Notes under the pieces: model-generated
Told to the model about the DNA's origin: nothing
Database searches by the model: none
Seen by the model: only the letters and a program-made list of their open reading frames with translations
Made by a program: the position numbers and the translations under genes
Assembly (NCBI RefSeq): GCF_032884065.1
Contig: NC_088881.1
Coordinates: 9,079,008 to 9,143,007 of the forward strand
DNA length: 64,000 nucleotides
Reading direction: 5' to 3'
From: Artemia franciscana
Lineage: Eukaryota > Arthropoda > Branchiopoda > Anostraca > Artemiidae
Shown here: positions 1 through 59,728 of the stretch, in pieces
Numbering within the stretch: the stretch's first letter is position 1
How the letters are laid out: the number at the start of each line of letters is the position of its first letter

Positions 1-1336
1 AGGCTTTTCAGGTTGAGGGCTCTGGCTAAAAAGTAACCACAGGTTATTAGCAAATATTTTCAGATAATGTAAGAAATTTTTAGGAAATTTTGTATAAAAT
101 TGACCTGAATTTTATCTCGCACGTATATTCTTGCTGCACTTAAAAAAACAAGGTGACACAACCTTTATTTGAAAATAAATATTTAAAACCTAAAAACACC
201 TCTTTCTTTTTCCTAATCTGGTTTTTCTCAGAAAACCTTCCAATTACTGATCTTATTTGGCTTTTTTAATCCCATGTTGGTTTTGATTATGGTTCAGTTG
301 TATATTGTATTACTAACTTATTTATTTTGATGTTTTCTTTTATTGTTTTTATCGTGTTTTCGTATTTGATGGGTCTTCTTTTGTCTTTTTACAGTCTTTT
401 GTTTCCACTCCTTTTTTTTTTTTTTTTTTAGTTCGAACCTGATGACTTCAGATATGTAGACTACGGTGTACATTTGTGGCAGGTGTGCTACAAGAATGCC
501 ATTTTATTCCTCAAAACTGAAAAATATATATTTTTTTTATTATTAACAGAAATAAGATAAGATTGACATCAACAAGGTAAGTTAGTCGTATTTTACAAGA
601 CGAGTGAAAGACTGAAAAAAAAAAATAAAAAAAAATCCAAAAAATCATGATATGTATAAAAACAAGGAGATTATAAGTATTTACAAAAAGGAACCACAAA
701 ATAAAAACATAAGAATTATAATTGCATGAAATAAATCCGTTTTTTTTCTCGTTAAATAGTTCATGTGGGTTTTGAGGTCTGTTGGGTCAGCGCGAGGCTT
801 ATAAATCTTACAGCCATGTTGACCGTTCAATTGTAATGGTACTTTTACAGTTTAATTGTTTTTTCTTGGCATTTTAGCCTGTTTTTTGTCGTGAATAAGC
901 TTCTTAACGGGGTTTCTGGCTATTTTTCTGGGTCGACGCTCATAAAAACTTCATACTAATTCTCACCATTGTTTCTTTTGTATCTGTATTATCGCTTTCT
1001 AATCCCCCTATCTCGGGAACGTTGACAGAACCTTATTTGCTTCTGCCAATGTAGGAAAAATCATATTCAACATTGTTGCTGTACAGCAGAATTGAACAGC
1101 TAATCCTTATTTTCACTGTNNNNNNNNNNNNNNNNNNNNNNNNNNNNNNNNNNNNNNNNNNNNNNNNNNNNNNNNNNNNNNNNNNNNNNNNNNNNNNNNN
1201 NNNNNNNNNNNNNNNNNNNGTTGTTAAAAGCTCAAAGTAATAAATTCCAAGTATTCCTGTTTTATTTGTCTTAGACAATATTTTCTGTGGTTCCCGAAGG
1301 TTTTAAACTATATTTAGTATTTTCTTGTTTATTTAG
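1..1336. other. Intron sequence with a 100-N gap
   Basis: AT-rich intron with homopolymer runs; I recognise no gene in it. Positions 1120-1219 are a 100-N scaffold gap. Confidence 0.7.
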
Positions 1337-48985
<47,649 letters not shown>

Positions 48986-49079
48986 GCTATTTTGTTTTTT
49001 GGTTAAATTTTGGGATCTTGTTTGGGTAACTCTGTGGTTCTATTGTTATACGCCTGTTTGGTTATATACATATTATCGA

Positions 49080-49085
49080 AATAAA
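49080..49085 (+). terminator. HSD17B4 polyadenylation signal
   Basis: AATAAA about 95 bases after the stop codon, giving a short 3' UTR. The LINE fragment begins roughly 120 bases downstream. Confidence 0.7.
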
Positions 49086-49204
49086 TGTAAGAGGTTTCAG
49101 TGAAGGCATTAAAATTTGCGAGCAAGTAAGCAACCACTACGCAGTTAACAAGAGTGATGGAATAAGTATAGATTGTCAGAACTTAATTCCTGGTGACAGG
49201 TATT

Positions 49205-49650
49205 AATATGATAGATATTTGACAGTGGTCAAAAATGGCTCTGAAGCACGGGCGCTCCCAAAACGGATGAAAATCTACTAGATGTTTTCCAGAGAAATTG
49301 CCTACGGATTGTTCTGGGTACCCGGCTGACTGACCACATTTCAAACAGTAGGTTGTACGAAAAATGTGGTTCAATCCCGCTTTCTAGGGCTAAAATAAAA
49401 GAAAGGTTGAGATGGCTAGGCCACGTTCTACGGATGGAGGATGACAGATTGCCGAAGATTTTCCTTTTTGGCCAACCTAAAGAGAAAGCAGGTCGTCCTC
49501 GTCTGGAGTGGGAGGATGTCATAAATAAAGATTTAAAGGAAACGGAACTTCCTGGGAGGGTGTAAAGAAGGAGGCCTTGAATAGATTGGGTTGAAGGAGG
49601 AGCGTGCGTAGCTGTGTTGGCCTCAGGTGGCTTGGTGCTGCGGTGAGTTA
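49205..49650 (+). mobile_element. LINE 3' end, best preserved copy of the family in this window
   Basis: The frame reads TDENLLDVFQRNCLRIVLGT, RLTDHISNSRLYEKCGSIPL, KERLRWLGHVLRMEDDRLPK, IFLFGQPKEKAGRPRLEWED and VINKDLKE, then a stop. This is the C-terminal tail of a non-LTR reverse transcriptase ORF. The 3' end is a TAGTAGTAGTGGTAGTAA run. A stop interrupts the frame near 49225. Related fragments occur at 7105, 16808, 17695, 43190 and 58105. Confidence 0.85.
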
Positions 49651-51610
49651 TTAGTAGTAGTAGTGGTAGTAATACCTGGTTTGGCCCCTATATCAAACGC
49701 TTCAAAGACATGAAAAGAAATTTTTGCCGATATCATGGAAGAAAAATTGGAAGGTGCTTGCAAAATCATAGGCTTTCTGTAGTCTATCTTACTGCATACG
49801 AATTGGAAGTTGACATAACTCCCAGCCAATATCTGGTCTGAAGACAATCACTGATTTTGTATAACTTCACCGGTGAATGTAAAAAAAACATAGTCGCTTA
49901 GTGTATGTCCGAAATATTTGTTAAATATCCTTATTTCTGACTTTCACTTAAGGATATCGACAATGACCATGCGCTAACGGTGAATGTTGAGCATTGCTTA
50001 GTCAATCCAATTTCCATACACGATGGGCTATTAGGACGGAAAATAACAAAAATCAAGGAAAGAGAGCAAAATACCAGTGGGCATTTCCTCACGGGCTCAG
50101 TTCATGGGCTCACGTTCCTCAGTCAAGAATTTTTCTACTTCTTAATTTCTTGAGCAGATGGCAGCACTCACAAATTGGGTTACGTTACTCAATGAGGAAC
50201 AGTGACGTTCAAGTTTTTCTTGACGTTCCCAAACAAATCCACTAAAACCTTAGAAATAAATTATTATTTCAATTCAAGCTATTGTATATTTCAAGTTTTG
50301 CTGTAATAACATGAAAATTAATTAGTCAAGTATCCAGTGATTGGTGTAAAGAAGGGTCTTTTATATATACTTACATCAAGGCCGTATCCGGGGGGGGGGG
50401 ATTAGGGGTTTGAACCCACCGACATGTTGGTCCTGACCCGTAAAAGCGTAACGAGTGTGAATATAAACAAATTTTTAATGCGTTTTTAAGGGTTTTGTCA
50501 AAGTAGATCAAAAATTTGTTTATATGCTTTTTTGTTACGTTTTTAAGACTCGGAATAAATATCGGGAGGAGGGTTCAAACCCTAACCTTCCTGGCTCTGG
50601 CCTTGGCTGCTGCTTAATTTGACTTGAACTAGCAGGAATCCCGCCAACATGAACCTTTCGTTAAGCGATTGAGAAGCATGTACCCTAACCTAGATACCAA
50701 AACTCGTTCTAAAGAAAAATAATCCCCCTATAATATGGAAATTGAAAATACAATATTAAAGTAGTGCGAAATACATCTATTTTGCTCTTCTTTCAGCATA
50801 CGTGTTCTTCCTCCGTGGCCTCTTCTGATGTGAGCTTCATAAATTCTATTGAAAAATTTCTCGTTGGTAGCATAATACTGATTGTTTCTCCTAGTTTTAA
50901 TGGTAAATCAACTTCTCTTCATCATTGATTTTTATAACGTCAAAACGTTTTAATCGTTCAAACGTTTAATCCAAAGGTGAGTTGCACTCAATTTTAGCAG
51001 AGACCGCTTCAGCAAGTATTTTAGAGAAAATGCTTTTCTGTAAGAAAACTCAGTTTTCTTAGTTTTCTCAAGGAAACTTTTCTTGAGAAAAAAAAAAACA
51101 ATTGTCTTCTCGTTTACCCGCAATTAATGCATAACTTTTTTAAAAAGCAGATCACGACTTATTATAGTATCCATTCTGTATAAATTAGGGTATTGGAAAA
51201 AGACAACAAAATGTTGCTGTCACCATAAGACTGCAGAGCTGGCTGAATCCAAGCCGAGATAAGAATTTGGGTTTTTCCAATCTTATCTCTCAATTAGAGA
51301 TAAGGATTGGGTTTTAAGGATTGGATTTTTTTTTTCTCTCTCATTTGGGCATCCGTAGAACTGTGTTTTAAGGATTAGGGTTTTTCCTCTCTTTTGGACA
51401 TTCACTAGAAGATATCTACGATCGTCGATTAGACCAGTGAGGGTCCGAATGCACAAGAATGTAATGAAATATAGGACCTTTCACTGACGTATTTGGTGTT
51501 TGTTGACATTCATCGGTGAAAGTTGACATTCACCATTTATGGACATTCACGGTAACATATATGTATAGTACCGGTAGACAAGCGGGTAAGCCCCGGTTCC
51601 TGGCACGCTT
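49651..51610. other. Intergenic, no recognised gene
   Basis: G-run at 50390-50400 in an interspersed repeat (GGGGTTTGAACCC), partly resembling sequence at 21250-21370 inverted. AGATAAGGATTGGGTTTT-like duplications at 51270-51400. Confidence 0.4.
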
Positions 51611-51985
51611 TTATATATCGATTCTCATTGTCGCCTGTCTTCTAACCGGGGATGTTTTCCCTGTTACAATGTTCCGCTGAATGTTAATATTACTGACAAT
51701 TGTTGCAGCACATAGCAACGTTTTCCTCAGTTCAGTACTTCTCATAACTAAAACAATAGGGCTCGTACCGGCTAACTGTAAATCAGCTTTCTGTTCAAAT
51801 ACCAATTTGTATGAAAGGGGGTCGGGTTTCACACAATTCTGAATCACCCCACACAAGTCCAAGAAGGAAATGTCATCAAGTACGTGACGAATTATGCTTA
51901 AATGCAAGGGGGCTTTCAGTTTTGCATCTTGAATAGAATTCGCAGGTGTGGCTGTGACTTTTTTTTGTCCTACACAACACGCCAT
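51611..51985 (-). CDS. Hypothetical 124-codon open frame
   Basis: Starts ATG with A at -3 and G at +4 (MACCVGQKK), has no introns and ends in MRIDI-stop. The mixed composition (LHLSIIRHVLDDISFLDLC, KLVFEQKADLQLAGTSP) does not look like low complexity, but I recognise no family, membrane segment or motif. It lies 1.1 kb from the HAPSTR1-like gene on the same strand. It may be chance or a decayed gene piece. Confidence 0.25.
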   Translation of the reverse strand: MACCVGQKKVTATPANSIQDAKLKAPLHLSIIRHVLDDISFLDLCGVIQNCVKPDPLSYKLVFEQKADLQLAGTSPIVLVMRSTELRKTLLCAATIVSNINIQRNIVTGKTSPVRRQATMRIDI

Positions 51986-52319
51986 TATGCTTGAAGGGGT
52001 TCAAATCAAGAATGTTTTTATTAAGACATATATATTTGATTTGCACAAATAAAACATATAAGATTCCAGCTTCTTTCTAGTTCTTCCTCATTTTTCCATT
52101 GAAATCACAGTATTACACACATAACAACAATAAAGTGATGCAGCATTCTACCAAACTGAATAGTTATACCTGAAGTCTCGAGTTTAACAGAAAGCAATAT
52201 TGATAATTTGATATCAGACTATCCAATAGAAAACTTAAGTTTCTATATCATTTGGGTATATTTGAGTAACATTCATTAAATTTTAACTGTAAGATTGTAC
52301 TTGTGACATTGATTCAAAA

Positions 52320-53065
<746 letters not shown>

Positions 53066-53131
53066 ATATCCGCATGGTTATACAACGTCAAATGCAAAAA
53101 CCGATAAACCAAAAACTAAAATAGCTCATAT

Positions 53132-53917
53132 TCAATAAAAACGTTGTCTTTTATGCGTAGGGCTGCAATCCATCGTATTATCACTTCTTGGAGATGTGCT
53201 ACCACGACGTTTTCCATTTCGCTGAAATTCTTTTGCAATAAAAGACACCAGGTCAGAACTCATGGGCGGCTTTTTACGACGACCAGAAACGGGATACTCT
53301 GTAACAGTAGCCAAGCTTAAGGCTTCTTTAAAAGTTTGAAGATTTGTATCAGATGGAGAAGTCGACCCCGAAGCAGCGAAACTTTTAACACATAACCCTA
53401 GTGCTTCTCGGCTTTCAGTTGGACTATTTCTTGATGGATGTATCCTAGAGGATGAATAAGATGGGGGATAGGGTTTTCCTGCCAAAAAGCTGAACAGCTC
53501 ATCCCGCTTGATATTGCGCCTCTTCCCTTTTGCCCATTGGGCTATTTCCTTGTTTCGTCGCTGATATCCCACTTCGATCCCTCTATCCTTTGATATTCGA
53601 ATTGAGTCATTTGACACTTTATAAAGAGCTGTCACTGTTTCTGCAGCATTCTGAAAAGACATCCATAAGACTGCACCTTGGCAGCGATCTTTATATAATT
53701 GAGCTATAGCTATAGCAGATTCGTGGAATACGTTCCACAGCTCCTGAGAATTTCTTTCACTTTCAGTTTTGGACTCTTCCTCATAGTCTTCAGCTTCAAT
53801 ACACTCTACACACTGCCTTTCATAGGATGATAGCCCCCCTTGATCTCCTCCAATACGAAGTGAGGAAGAACATGGGAAAAAGTTATTTCGATTATTGTCA
53901 TATATGTCGTCACTCAT
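53132..53917 (-). CDS. HAPSTR1: HAPSTR1 (C16orf72) homologue, intronless, 261 codons
   Basis: In vertebrates HAPSTR1 is a small protein that binds the E3 ligase HUWE1, directs it to the nucleus and tunes stress responses. Here residues 60-78 read LWNVFHESAIAIAQLYKDR, 86-100 SFQNAAETVTALYK, 113-128 GIEVGYQRRNKEIAQW and 132-146 KRRNIKRDELFSFLA. The C-terminus is SPTHKRQRFY (human ends SPTHKRNRMI). Length 261 against 275 in human. I chose the ATG at 53917 (G at -3); the codon three upstream is GTG. The middle (150-240) is Ser-rich and variable, as in the family. There is no intron and no disabling mutation, so it is either a functional retrocopy (like human HAPSTR2) or an intron-poor gene. I saw no poly(A) tract at its 3' end. 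Confidence 0.9.
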   Translation of the reverse strand: MSDDIYDNNRNNFFPCSSSLRIGGDQGGLSSYERQCVECIEAEDYEEESKTESERNSQELWNVFHESAIAIAQLYKDRCQGAVLWMSFQNAAETVTALYKVSNDSIRISKDRGIEVGYQRRNKEIAQWAKGKRRNIKRDELFSFLAGKPYPPSYSSSRIHPSRNSPTESREALGLCVKSFAASGSTSPSDTNLQTFKEALSLATVTEYPVSGRRKKPPMSSDLVSFIAKEFQRNGKRRGSTSPRSDNTMDCSPTHKRQRFY

Positions 53918-54130
53918 TACGAACACAAATTCTTGTTTTATTGTCTTTACAAAATTGGGGATAAATTTGAGGAATCGTCTTTATAAAGGAAAATGACGTC
54001 ATGATATTTGCGCTGCTATGACGCTCATATGCCGAAAATGATGTAATGTTATCTCAGGTTCTATGGTGTTATACAACTTAAAAGGGCTATGATGTACGCA
54101 AAAGGAGGAGTTAAACTATGGATACCAAAA
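53918..54130 (-). promoter_or_regulatory. Presumed 5' flank of the HAPSTR1-like gene
   Basis: Positional inference only. No TATA box or initiator can be defended; the flank ends at Helitron sequence. Confidence 0.2.
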
Positions 54131-54272
54131 TATACCTGACAATTATATCGTTAGTTTTCTGAACCGCGCGCGTAAGTCATTACGCGCCATATTAGTTACG
54201 CGTCATTGTAGTTGTGTCCCTGTGTACCAGTTTTTAACTACGTAAAACTTGCGAATATACAATATTCTTCGC

Positions 54273-54431
54273 TTACCCATTGTCTGTGCATATAAATAGA
54301 ATGTCAGGTTTACCGACTCTTGAACATGCAACATATAATTGTCCATGGGAAGAACAATCCGTATTCAGATCTATACTGCATTTTTCTAATGATTGCCCTT
54401 GAGCTTTGTTGATGGTGATTGCTAATGGAAC
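54273..54431 (-). pseudogene. Helitron helicase (PIF1-like) C-terminal fragment
   Basis: 53 codons including the stop: VPLAITINKAQGQSLEKC then SSHGQLYVACSRVGKPDILF. INKAQGQS and HGQLYVACSRV are helicase motifs near the C-terminus. The start is the deletion junction, not a true ATG. Confidence 0.85.
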
Positions 54432-54435
54432 ATAC

Positions 54436-54816
54436 CCTGTGTCCCGGTCGTCATTTATATTCCCTGTGTCCGCTCGTCATTTGTGTCCCGGTGTCCCAGT
54501 CTGTAATTTCTCTTTGAGTTTCCCGGTCTTCATTTATATTCCCGGTGTCCCGGTCGTCATTTGTGTCCCGGTCTCCCGGTCTGTAATTTCTCTTTGAGTG
54601 TCCCGGTCTCATTTATATTCCCTGTGTCCTGTATATAGATATAGTTTCTTTTTTAGTTTTTTCTTTTCTTAGTTTTTTTCTTTTTTAGTTTTTCTTTTTT
54701 TTTAGTTTCTTCTTTTTATTAATTTGTTTTCTTTTTTAGTTTTTTCCTCTTTTTTTAGTTTTTTTCTTTTTTAGTTTTTTCTTTTCTTATTTTTTAGTTT
54801 TTCTTTTTTCTTTTCG
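54436..54816. repeat. Simple repeats at the Helitron deletion junction
   Basis: Repeated GTGTCCCGGTCGTCATTTAT/GTCTGTAATTTCTCTTTGAG units (54436-54640), then TTTTTTAGTTTTTTCTTTT runs to about 54815. Confidence 0.85.
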
Positions 54817-55800
54817 ATGAGTTTCAGCAATTCTTACCAACTGAGCGTTTTGCTTATGAAGAATAATATCTCGAGGTAAAAACTGATCACCGACCATAAC
54901 AATTGCCACTTCGTCGATAGTTGGAGCATTGTATCTACGCACATGTTGGCCAGTAGGCGTTTTGTCAGCGGAAATAACAATTTTATGCGTATCAGTAGGC
55001 ATCAAACCGATTGCTGTTTTGAACAGACACACTAAATTATTATTTTCGTGGAAAAGATGTTGCAATTGGGAAACAATAGTCCTTTCAACGCCGGGAGAAA
55101 TTTCGCAACGTGCATTCAATTCAGAATTTCTTCACTGATGAAGTACAGTTGTAAAAATTTATGAATCTTGCCTGAGAATGGTAGAAGGGACCCTGCTCTA
55201 TGATAAATTTGCCCTTTTACTTTGAAAGTAGGCATAAATTGATCTTGATTTTCGATTTGGGCACCAAACGACGTCATTTGGAAACATGAGTTTTTCTGAT
55301 GTTTAACAAAAAACGCTTAGATTCTGACGTAGTTCCAGTAAGCAAAGTCTTCAATGGCTCTGGTGGTGCAGCCAGTTGAGGAAGTTTAACTTTTTCGGAG
55401 GCGCAGCACATTCCCATTGTCTCACTGTTAAAATTCAAGGCCTTGCAATAGGGACAAATTTTAATGAAAATTAACAATTAATTAACAAATTAATTAACAA
55501 AAATTAACAAATTAAAATTTAGTCCCGATTTGACCACATCTACTCAAGCTGTAATCATTTACTGGGCTGTACCTGAGTGCCAGGCGATAATTTTCAGGTT
55601 GCTCTTGTGATTCCTTGGCACGCTTTCTTTTGGTAATTTCTCTTTGAGACGCAATCCTGTTTTCACGCTGTTGTTGTGATTCCTCGGCACGCTTTCTTTT
55701 CTTACTTTCTCTATTAGCCGCAAGCCTTTTGGCATTAACTCTTTGAGCTGCTTCCTCGGCTGTTTCTTCTGCCATTGTAGGATTTATACTAAAATTTCTC

Positions 55801-56520
55801 TTTGAATTAACTCTTTGAGCAGCTTACTCGGCACGCTTTAAACTTAAATACGGCAAGTAAAGCAGAGTATGGCTGCCCTCCGATCACTTTAAAACATGCC
55901 CTGAAAGTTTTAGCTTAATGACCTCATTCGTCCCTAAGATATTGGTAAGAAGAACGACCAGCATATTCTTGGACGTTCCTCGAAGATAGTTTGAAAAGGG
56001 GTTTCTTTAAATAGGATTGACTCGAACCTCATATCCCCTGGAGTATTTCCATAAATTATGTAAATTTCCAAGAATTTACAAATAGATTTGAGATTAAGGA
56101 AATAAATTTGAAAGGCCTGTCTTTTTTTAAATTGTTTATCACTTGGAATCTAGTAAAGAAAAAATCAAGGGGTCAGACAGCAGAATCGCTCAGATATGAA
56201 ACCATACCACAGAAAAGTAATTTTTCAAGGAATACGCATGCTATATCGTCTTCAGTCAAAAGATAAATGTGTTTTATCATCTTGAAAATAGATTTTTTTT
56301 TGAAAAATTACATTTTATTTTAATATCATGCGCTGCATTAATGATATGACGTCAATATAACATCATATATGTCAAAAGATCCGTTATATAATCTTGTAGG
56401 TGAAGATGCAATTTCTCGTCAAAACTATGTTTAATTTAAATATTACCTTAATTACCTAATTCGCAATTCAGAGCGATAAGGTCCAATGGATCTGTGTTTC
56501 TCTGTGAGTGATGAGGACTG
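55801..56520. other. Intergenic, no recognised gene
   Basis: Nothing identified, apart from a short stretch at 55795-55850 resembling the Helitron N-terminal repeat (TTTGAGCTGC / CTCGGCACGCTTT). Confidence 0.4.
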
Positions 56521-56523
56521 ACA

Positions 56524-56930
56524 TCTGTTACTGATCTGGATCTTGCCAGCAGTATTTCCAGTTCCTGCATGACCACTCACTACCCAGTGACTTCTTGAAA
56601 GTTATAGGTGAGGCTGCTGACACTGTAGACTCGAAGAGGGAATTCCAGTCGTTGACAATTCTTTCGGAGAAGAAGTTTTGACGCATGTTCACATGGCATT
56701 TAGGAAGTTTCTTTGAATGGCCTCTTGTATGGGATTGGTAGGACATATTCAGGTTGAGGAGACTAGATGTGTCATTAGAGAGTTTATGGGTAAGCAGCAT
56801 GTCACCTCGTCTGCGGCGGTACACCAGAGTGGGTAATTTGAGTTTTTTTTTAGTCTTTCATCGTAGGGAAGGTCTTTCAGCCCATTTATAACCTTGGTGG
56901 CATGCCCTCAAGTGTCGCCTTTATATTGGG
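56524..56930 (-). mobile_element. Non-LTR retrotransposon ORF2 C-terminal fragment
   Basis: The minus frame reads YRRRRGDMLLTHKLSND, SYQSHTRGHSKKLPKCHVN and FFSERIVNDWNSLFESTVSA, then SPITFKKSLGSEW. This follows the pattern R.RGD....K, TRGH..KL, R..FF..R....WN.L......FK. A further in-family stretch with a frameshift lies at 56830-56900. Dead fragment. Confidence 0.8.
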
Positions 56931-58104
56931 GAGTGGCTATGCAGTTTCCAAATATTAGGTTGAATAACTTTCAAAAGGAACTAAATATAGTAATTTTCTT
57001 TTAAATGAGCCCTTAAACAGCTCTCTATGATAATCCAGTGCTCTGCTAGCAGTGAAGGTGAAAAGGAAACACATCAATGCTAACTATGCAAAAAAACAAT
57101 TTTCCTACATAAGGTTTTCAGCAACGACGATTCCAATTGGCTATTTGTTACGACCCGACCCCAGTTTTTAGACCTTACGAAATAAAGGAAAAAAAACAAC
57201 ATAAAAATATAGCAATTAAAAAAGCAGGAAACTCATCAGGAAGGAAAATTGATTAAGAAATGGATTCAAGTCAGAAATAAAATCCCAAGATATTTGAAGC
57301 TCTGTTTTTTGTTTTAAAAAAGAAAACACTTTTGAAAGTACTCTATTTTGTTTATTTCTTTTCATTTTTGGTCTTGAAAAATAAAAAAACTTGTGTCGTA
57401 TACATTAATAGAAGCTTTCAGAAGGCCTTAAGTTGCAAAATAAAAATTTTGCAGGGAATTAAAAAGAGATTAGTTTCGAATTTTCTGACTGATACTAATT
57501 TTCAGTTGTTTTTGCGACAATTTGATTTAGAAAAGTTCTATTTTTTTTAGAAAGAAGGAAAAAAGGAAAGAAAAGAGCTTTTAAGAAAAAAATACAAGCA
57601 ATTTCCAGTTTTTTTTCATTCCATTCTAGTTACATTCTGAGTAGTAAAAGAATTTGTTTGGTCTATTTATTACAAAAATTAATATTATGCTTAAAAATGA
57701 TAAAATATTACAAATATAACATGGTAGGTACACATCTTAAGTAGATATAATAGGTTGCTCACTAGCACAATTCTGGGTCTCTTGAGATTCTTTAACGCTT
57801 AGTAAGGTACTAGATTGCTCGTGATATATTTTGGTTGTATAATCTATTTTCATTTTTCTTTTTTTATAAGCGGCAATATAAAATAATTTTGAATACGAAG
57901 ATGCAGTTTAAAAAAATAAAAAACAGTGTGTTTTATTTAAGTATTATATTTGGATAATTACAAAAATCACTAGATGTAGTAATTTTCTTTCAAATTAGCC
58001 CTTGAACACAGAATGTTCCAAATGTTCCAGTGCCCAGGTAGCAGGAGAGAGAGAAAAAAGGAAAAGTTCAGGGTGTAAGAATAGGTTTGTAAATCAATTT
58101 TAAG
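56931..58104. other. Intergenic with a short dispersed duplication
   Basis: 56975-57075 and 57960-58060 share TAGTAATTTTCTTTNAAAT, AGCCCTT and CCAGTGC..GTAGCAG blocks. No gene recognised. Confidence 0.4.
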
Positions 58105-58735
58105 AGGACTAAGGTGCTAAGACTGGGAATACGCGAATGTAAAGAGGTGTTGAGTAAAGAGGGGACGAAGAAGATCTATCAATTGAACAGCTTCAAATAC
58201 ATAGGCAGCATTATTAGGAGATAATTAAGCCTGCGAATCAAGATAAGAAAATCGGAAGCTGCAGTGATGACAAAGGTCGAATATGGGTCTGAATGGTAGA
58301 ATGGGTATAATGAAGCATGGTTACTATGAAATACATTTTATTAAATATTTTCCTAAAAAATCGCAAAAGTTCGTTTTGGATACCTGCCTGAACGACCACA
58401 TTTCAAATTAAAAGCTAAATGAAAACTGTGGTTCAATCTGGCTTTTAATGACAGAAAAGTCAATATGGCTAGGACGGGTTCTGCCGATGAAGGGTGGCAT
58501 ATTTCCAAAGATTGTTCTCGTCGTCAAACACTCGGGTGGCCAAACAAAAATCCAGTTGTCCCCGAATGGGGTATGAGGGCATCGTAAGGAGAAGTTTAAG
58601 GGAAATTGGAACTTCTTGGAAGGTCGTAAAGAGAGAGGTTTTGAATAGGTTGGGACGGAGGAGTAGCGCGTGTAGCTACGTTGGACTCGAGTGGCTTCGT
58701 TTGCAGTGAGGTGTCAGTAGTAGCAATTGAGGTAA
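58105..58735 (+). mobile_element. LINE 3'-end copy, extended upstream but badly decayed
   Basis: Fragments such as LNSFKYIGSIIRR, VRFGYLPERPHFK and GKLELLG appear in shifting frames, followed by the GGAGGAGTAGCGCGTGTAGC tail. Same family as 49205, reaching about 350 bp further into the reverse transcriptase. Confidence 0.75.
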
Positions 58736-59002
58736 GAATCTCATTAGTTTTTGCTATTTATGCATTCCTTCCATTCTAAAAATTGGAAATATCCAGATTA
58801 AGGGCAATCTTTCTTGATTGATTTTTTTTCTTGTCTGCGGTTAAATCCATGTCATTCATCTCACTACTTACTCTAGCTCTTAATGTCAAAGATATCATTA
58901 TACGATTAATACTTTTTAATCGAGGTAGATAGACTAGAGTAGATTACAAAAATTAATATTTTAATTATTCCTAAATTCTTCTATGTTTCTTCTTTTAAAC
59001 CA

Positions 59003-59197
59003 GCACAGGACATTCGCCCAAACGAAGACGCAACAGCCAACAAACGCCACTCTATACTGCGGTGGCATTAAAAGGAAACTAACAGATTGGGCAGGCAGCC
59101 AAAACGAGCAGCTGACCTAGGAATAAAAGCAATATTTGATCAAGGACTATTACCACTCGAAGAGAAATACAGAGAAAAAGAGACAGACTATGGTAAT
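59003..59197 (+). other. Candidate coding segment, unrecognised
   Basis: After TTTTAAACCAG, one frame reads TLYCGGIKRKLTDWAGS then stops. An overlapping frame reads RQPKRAADLGIKAIFDQGLL then PLEEKYREKETDYG up to a GTAATG donor-like site. The two frames are offset, so either one is spurious or there is a frameshift. Composition looks coding, but no family is recognised. Confidence 0.25.
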
Positions 59198-59461
59198 GGT
59201 CCAATTAAGGTTCGAGTAGTTGTTCATATCCCTCATCAAAACTCAAAAGGATGAAATTAATACATACTCAACCTGTCCTATTCTGCACAAGACTTTTACT
59301 GTTACCTAAGCTTTAACACCCTTAAAAAATTTTATGGAGGAGATAAACCAGCAAAACTTTAAGGAATGAGGGCAAAAAAAACTTGTTTCCCAAAAAGTTC
59401 GCATGTTTCCTGAATTTAAATATATTTTCTATTTTTATACAGTATATTTAAGATACCATTT

Positions 59462-59728
59462 ATGACTGAAAAGCGGCTATCACGAGCAGAAATGGGCCAA
59501 ATTCGCACTTTAGAGTCAATAATCAAACAAGAACAAAAAAACAACAACAAAAACTATAAAAGGGTATTTTTTCCAAAGGAGGGGAAATATTCCTGGTTTG
59601 CAACCCCTCCTATCTTGAGATATCATATGTCGAGGCTATGCCTACCTTTATCATACCCAGCTTTAAGATTCAAAGCAAACGTTCAAGCATTGCTTTTTCC
59701 TAGACCTGAGAAATCTTCATCAGTTAAT
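59462..59728 (+). other. Candidate exon, unrecognised
   Basis: The frame reads MTEKRLSRAEMGQIRTLES, YKRVFFPKEGKYSWFATPP and ILRYHMSRLCLPLSYPALRF, ending before a GTAAGA donor-like site. An ATACAG acceptor lies 20 bases upstream. Phases do not match the neighbouring candidates, so a joint gene model fails by eye. Confidence 0.25.

Larger units (their letters stand above)
54130..55800 (-). mobile_element. Internally deleted Helitron
   Basis: Minus strand, 5' to 3': a coiled N-terminal region (55775-55512) ends LRYSPVNDYSLSRCGQIG. Then CPYCKALNFNSETMGMCC and LPQLAAPPEPLKTLLTG (about 55450-55310). Then MTSFGAQIENQDQFMPTFKV (about 55275). Then NARCEISPGVERTIVSQLQ, TDTHKIVISADKTPTGQHVR and DEVAIVMVGDQFLPRDIILH (55119-54817). 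These form the Helitron_like_N domain. The HUH nuclease and most of the helicase are missing, replaced by C/T-rich simple sequence (54440-54816). A PIF1 C-terminus follows at 54431-54273, then a GCGCGTAATGACTTACGCGC palindrome region as in the 42.4-kb copy. Frameshifted; not autonomous. Confidence 0.85.

Noticed and set aside
1-1336. Earlier HSD17B4 exons (NAD-binding glycine motif)
   Set aside because: Scanned for the expected KVV.EIR..GG stretch and the TG...GIG motif; not present outside the gap.
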